From assembly GCA_002492295.1 (NCBI GenBank), contig DKYC01000093.1, forward strand, positions 8,425-15,326: a stretch of DNA of 6,902 bases. Reading direction: 5' to 3'. The stretch comes from Lachnospiraceae bacterium UBA7110 (GTDB lineage Bacteria; Bacillota; Clostridia; Lachnospirales; Lachnospiraceae). Each line of letters begins with the position of its first letter. Positions within the stretch are counted from its first letter, which is position 1. Shown in pieces: positions 6,773-6,902 of the stretch. A program made the translations under genes and the position numbers. The notes under the pieces are model-generated. The model was not told the origin of the DNA. It did no database searches and was given only the letters and a program-made list of their open reading frames with translations.

Positions 6773-6829
6773 TTCCTTTTCCTCCCGCAATCACCGTATT
6801 CCTGTATCAGAACCACAAACCCATTCTAA

Positions 6830-6869
6830 TATAAAAATAAAGACATTAAGACACTGAATCTGTCTTAAT
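6830..6869 (-). terminator. Intrinsic terminator downstream of the tRNA gene
   Basis: The arms 6845-6853 (attaagaca) and 6861-6869 (tgtcttaat) form a perfect 9-bp stem with a 7-nt loop. On the minus strand the stem is followed by GTCTTTATTTTTAT, a T-rich tail. It lies 13 bases after the tRNA 3' end, as expected for a tRNA-gene terminator. The stem is AT-rich, so termination may be leaky. Leakage could supply transcripts to the deacylase gene, which has no obvious promoter. Confidence 0.65.
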
Positions 6870-6881
6870 ATCCCTATTTCA

Positions 6882-6902
6882 TGCGGATAACAGGACTTGA
6901 AC
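6882..6902 (-). tRNA. 3' end of a tRNA gene (T-loop to discriminator; isotype undetermined)
   Basis: The minus strand begins at the right edge with GTTCAAGTCC, the conserved T-loop signature (G53, T54-T55-C56, A58, C61), and continues CCTGT, TATCCGC and A. This reads as the 3' half of the T-stem, the 3' acceptor strand and the discriminator base A73. The acceptor 5' strand should therefore be close to GCGGATA. The base after A73 is T, so CCA is not encoded and must be added by CCA-adding enzyme. The anticodon lies outside the window, so the isotype cannot be assigned. Confidence 0.85.

Noticed and set aside
6299..6790. Longer deacylase start at a TTG codon (6790)
   Set aside because: The GGGAGG site lies between this TTG and the ATG at 6772, and the six extra residues (MREEKE) come from translating that site.
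6882..6902. tRNA 3' end as an integration attachment site
   Set aside because: No integrase, no repeat of the tRNA 3' end elsewhere in the window, and no mobile genes; the neighbours are ordinary housekeeping and signalling genes.

Overview
The window looks like a chromosomal segment of a low-to-mid GC Gram-positive anaerobe, most likely a Lachnospiraceae-type Clostridia. This rests on strong GGAGG-type ribosome binding sites, near-consensus sigma-A promoters with AT-rich spacers, a tRNA gene with no encoded CCA, and large multi-domain hybrid histidine kinases of the kind common in gut Clostridia. No marker gene fixes the species. Every supported gene lies on the minus strand, so transcription runs from right to left.

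At the right edge (about 6882-6902) is the 3' end of a tRNA gene, followed by a small hairpin terminator (about 6830-6869). Next comes a compact two-gene unit. The first gene encodes a YbaK/EbsC-type aminoacyl-tRNA deacylase (6299-6772). The second encodes an unrecognised 72-residue protein with one CxxC pair (6078-6296), starting two bases after the deacylase stop codon. A 181-bp gap then carries a clear promoter and a strong ribosome binding site for the first large kinase.

The rest of the window holds two tandem, same-strand, paralogous membrane hybrid histidine kinases. The upstream one (2504-5896, 1130 aa) is complete: extracytoplasmic Cache-like sensor, two PAS-like regions, HisKA, HATPase and two receiver domains with all key residues. 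The downstream one (1-2336, at least 778 aa) runs off the left edge just after the phospho-acceptor Asp of its second receiver. It lacks the PAS-like regions, and its first receiver has lost the metal-binding acidic pair. Both proteins start with MKGK and share near-identical H, N and G2 boxes, which suggests an old duplication. No DNA-binding response regulator or HPt protein is visible, so the phosphorelay output lies elsewhere.

The most unusual spot is the 155-bp gap between the kinases. A consensus promoter (TTGACA, 18 bp, TATAAT) places its predicted start at the first base of a perfect 15-bp hairpin, which is followed two bases later by six U residues. The same hairpin would terminate the upstream kinase mRNA and also sit at the extreme 5' end of the downstream kinase mRNA. 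The -35 box is half of a TTGACA-N5-TTGACA direct repeat, a spacing typical of OmpR/PhoP-family operators. There is no sign of CRISPR, insertion sequences, phage genes or a defence system. No gene-free stretch exceeds 300 bases.
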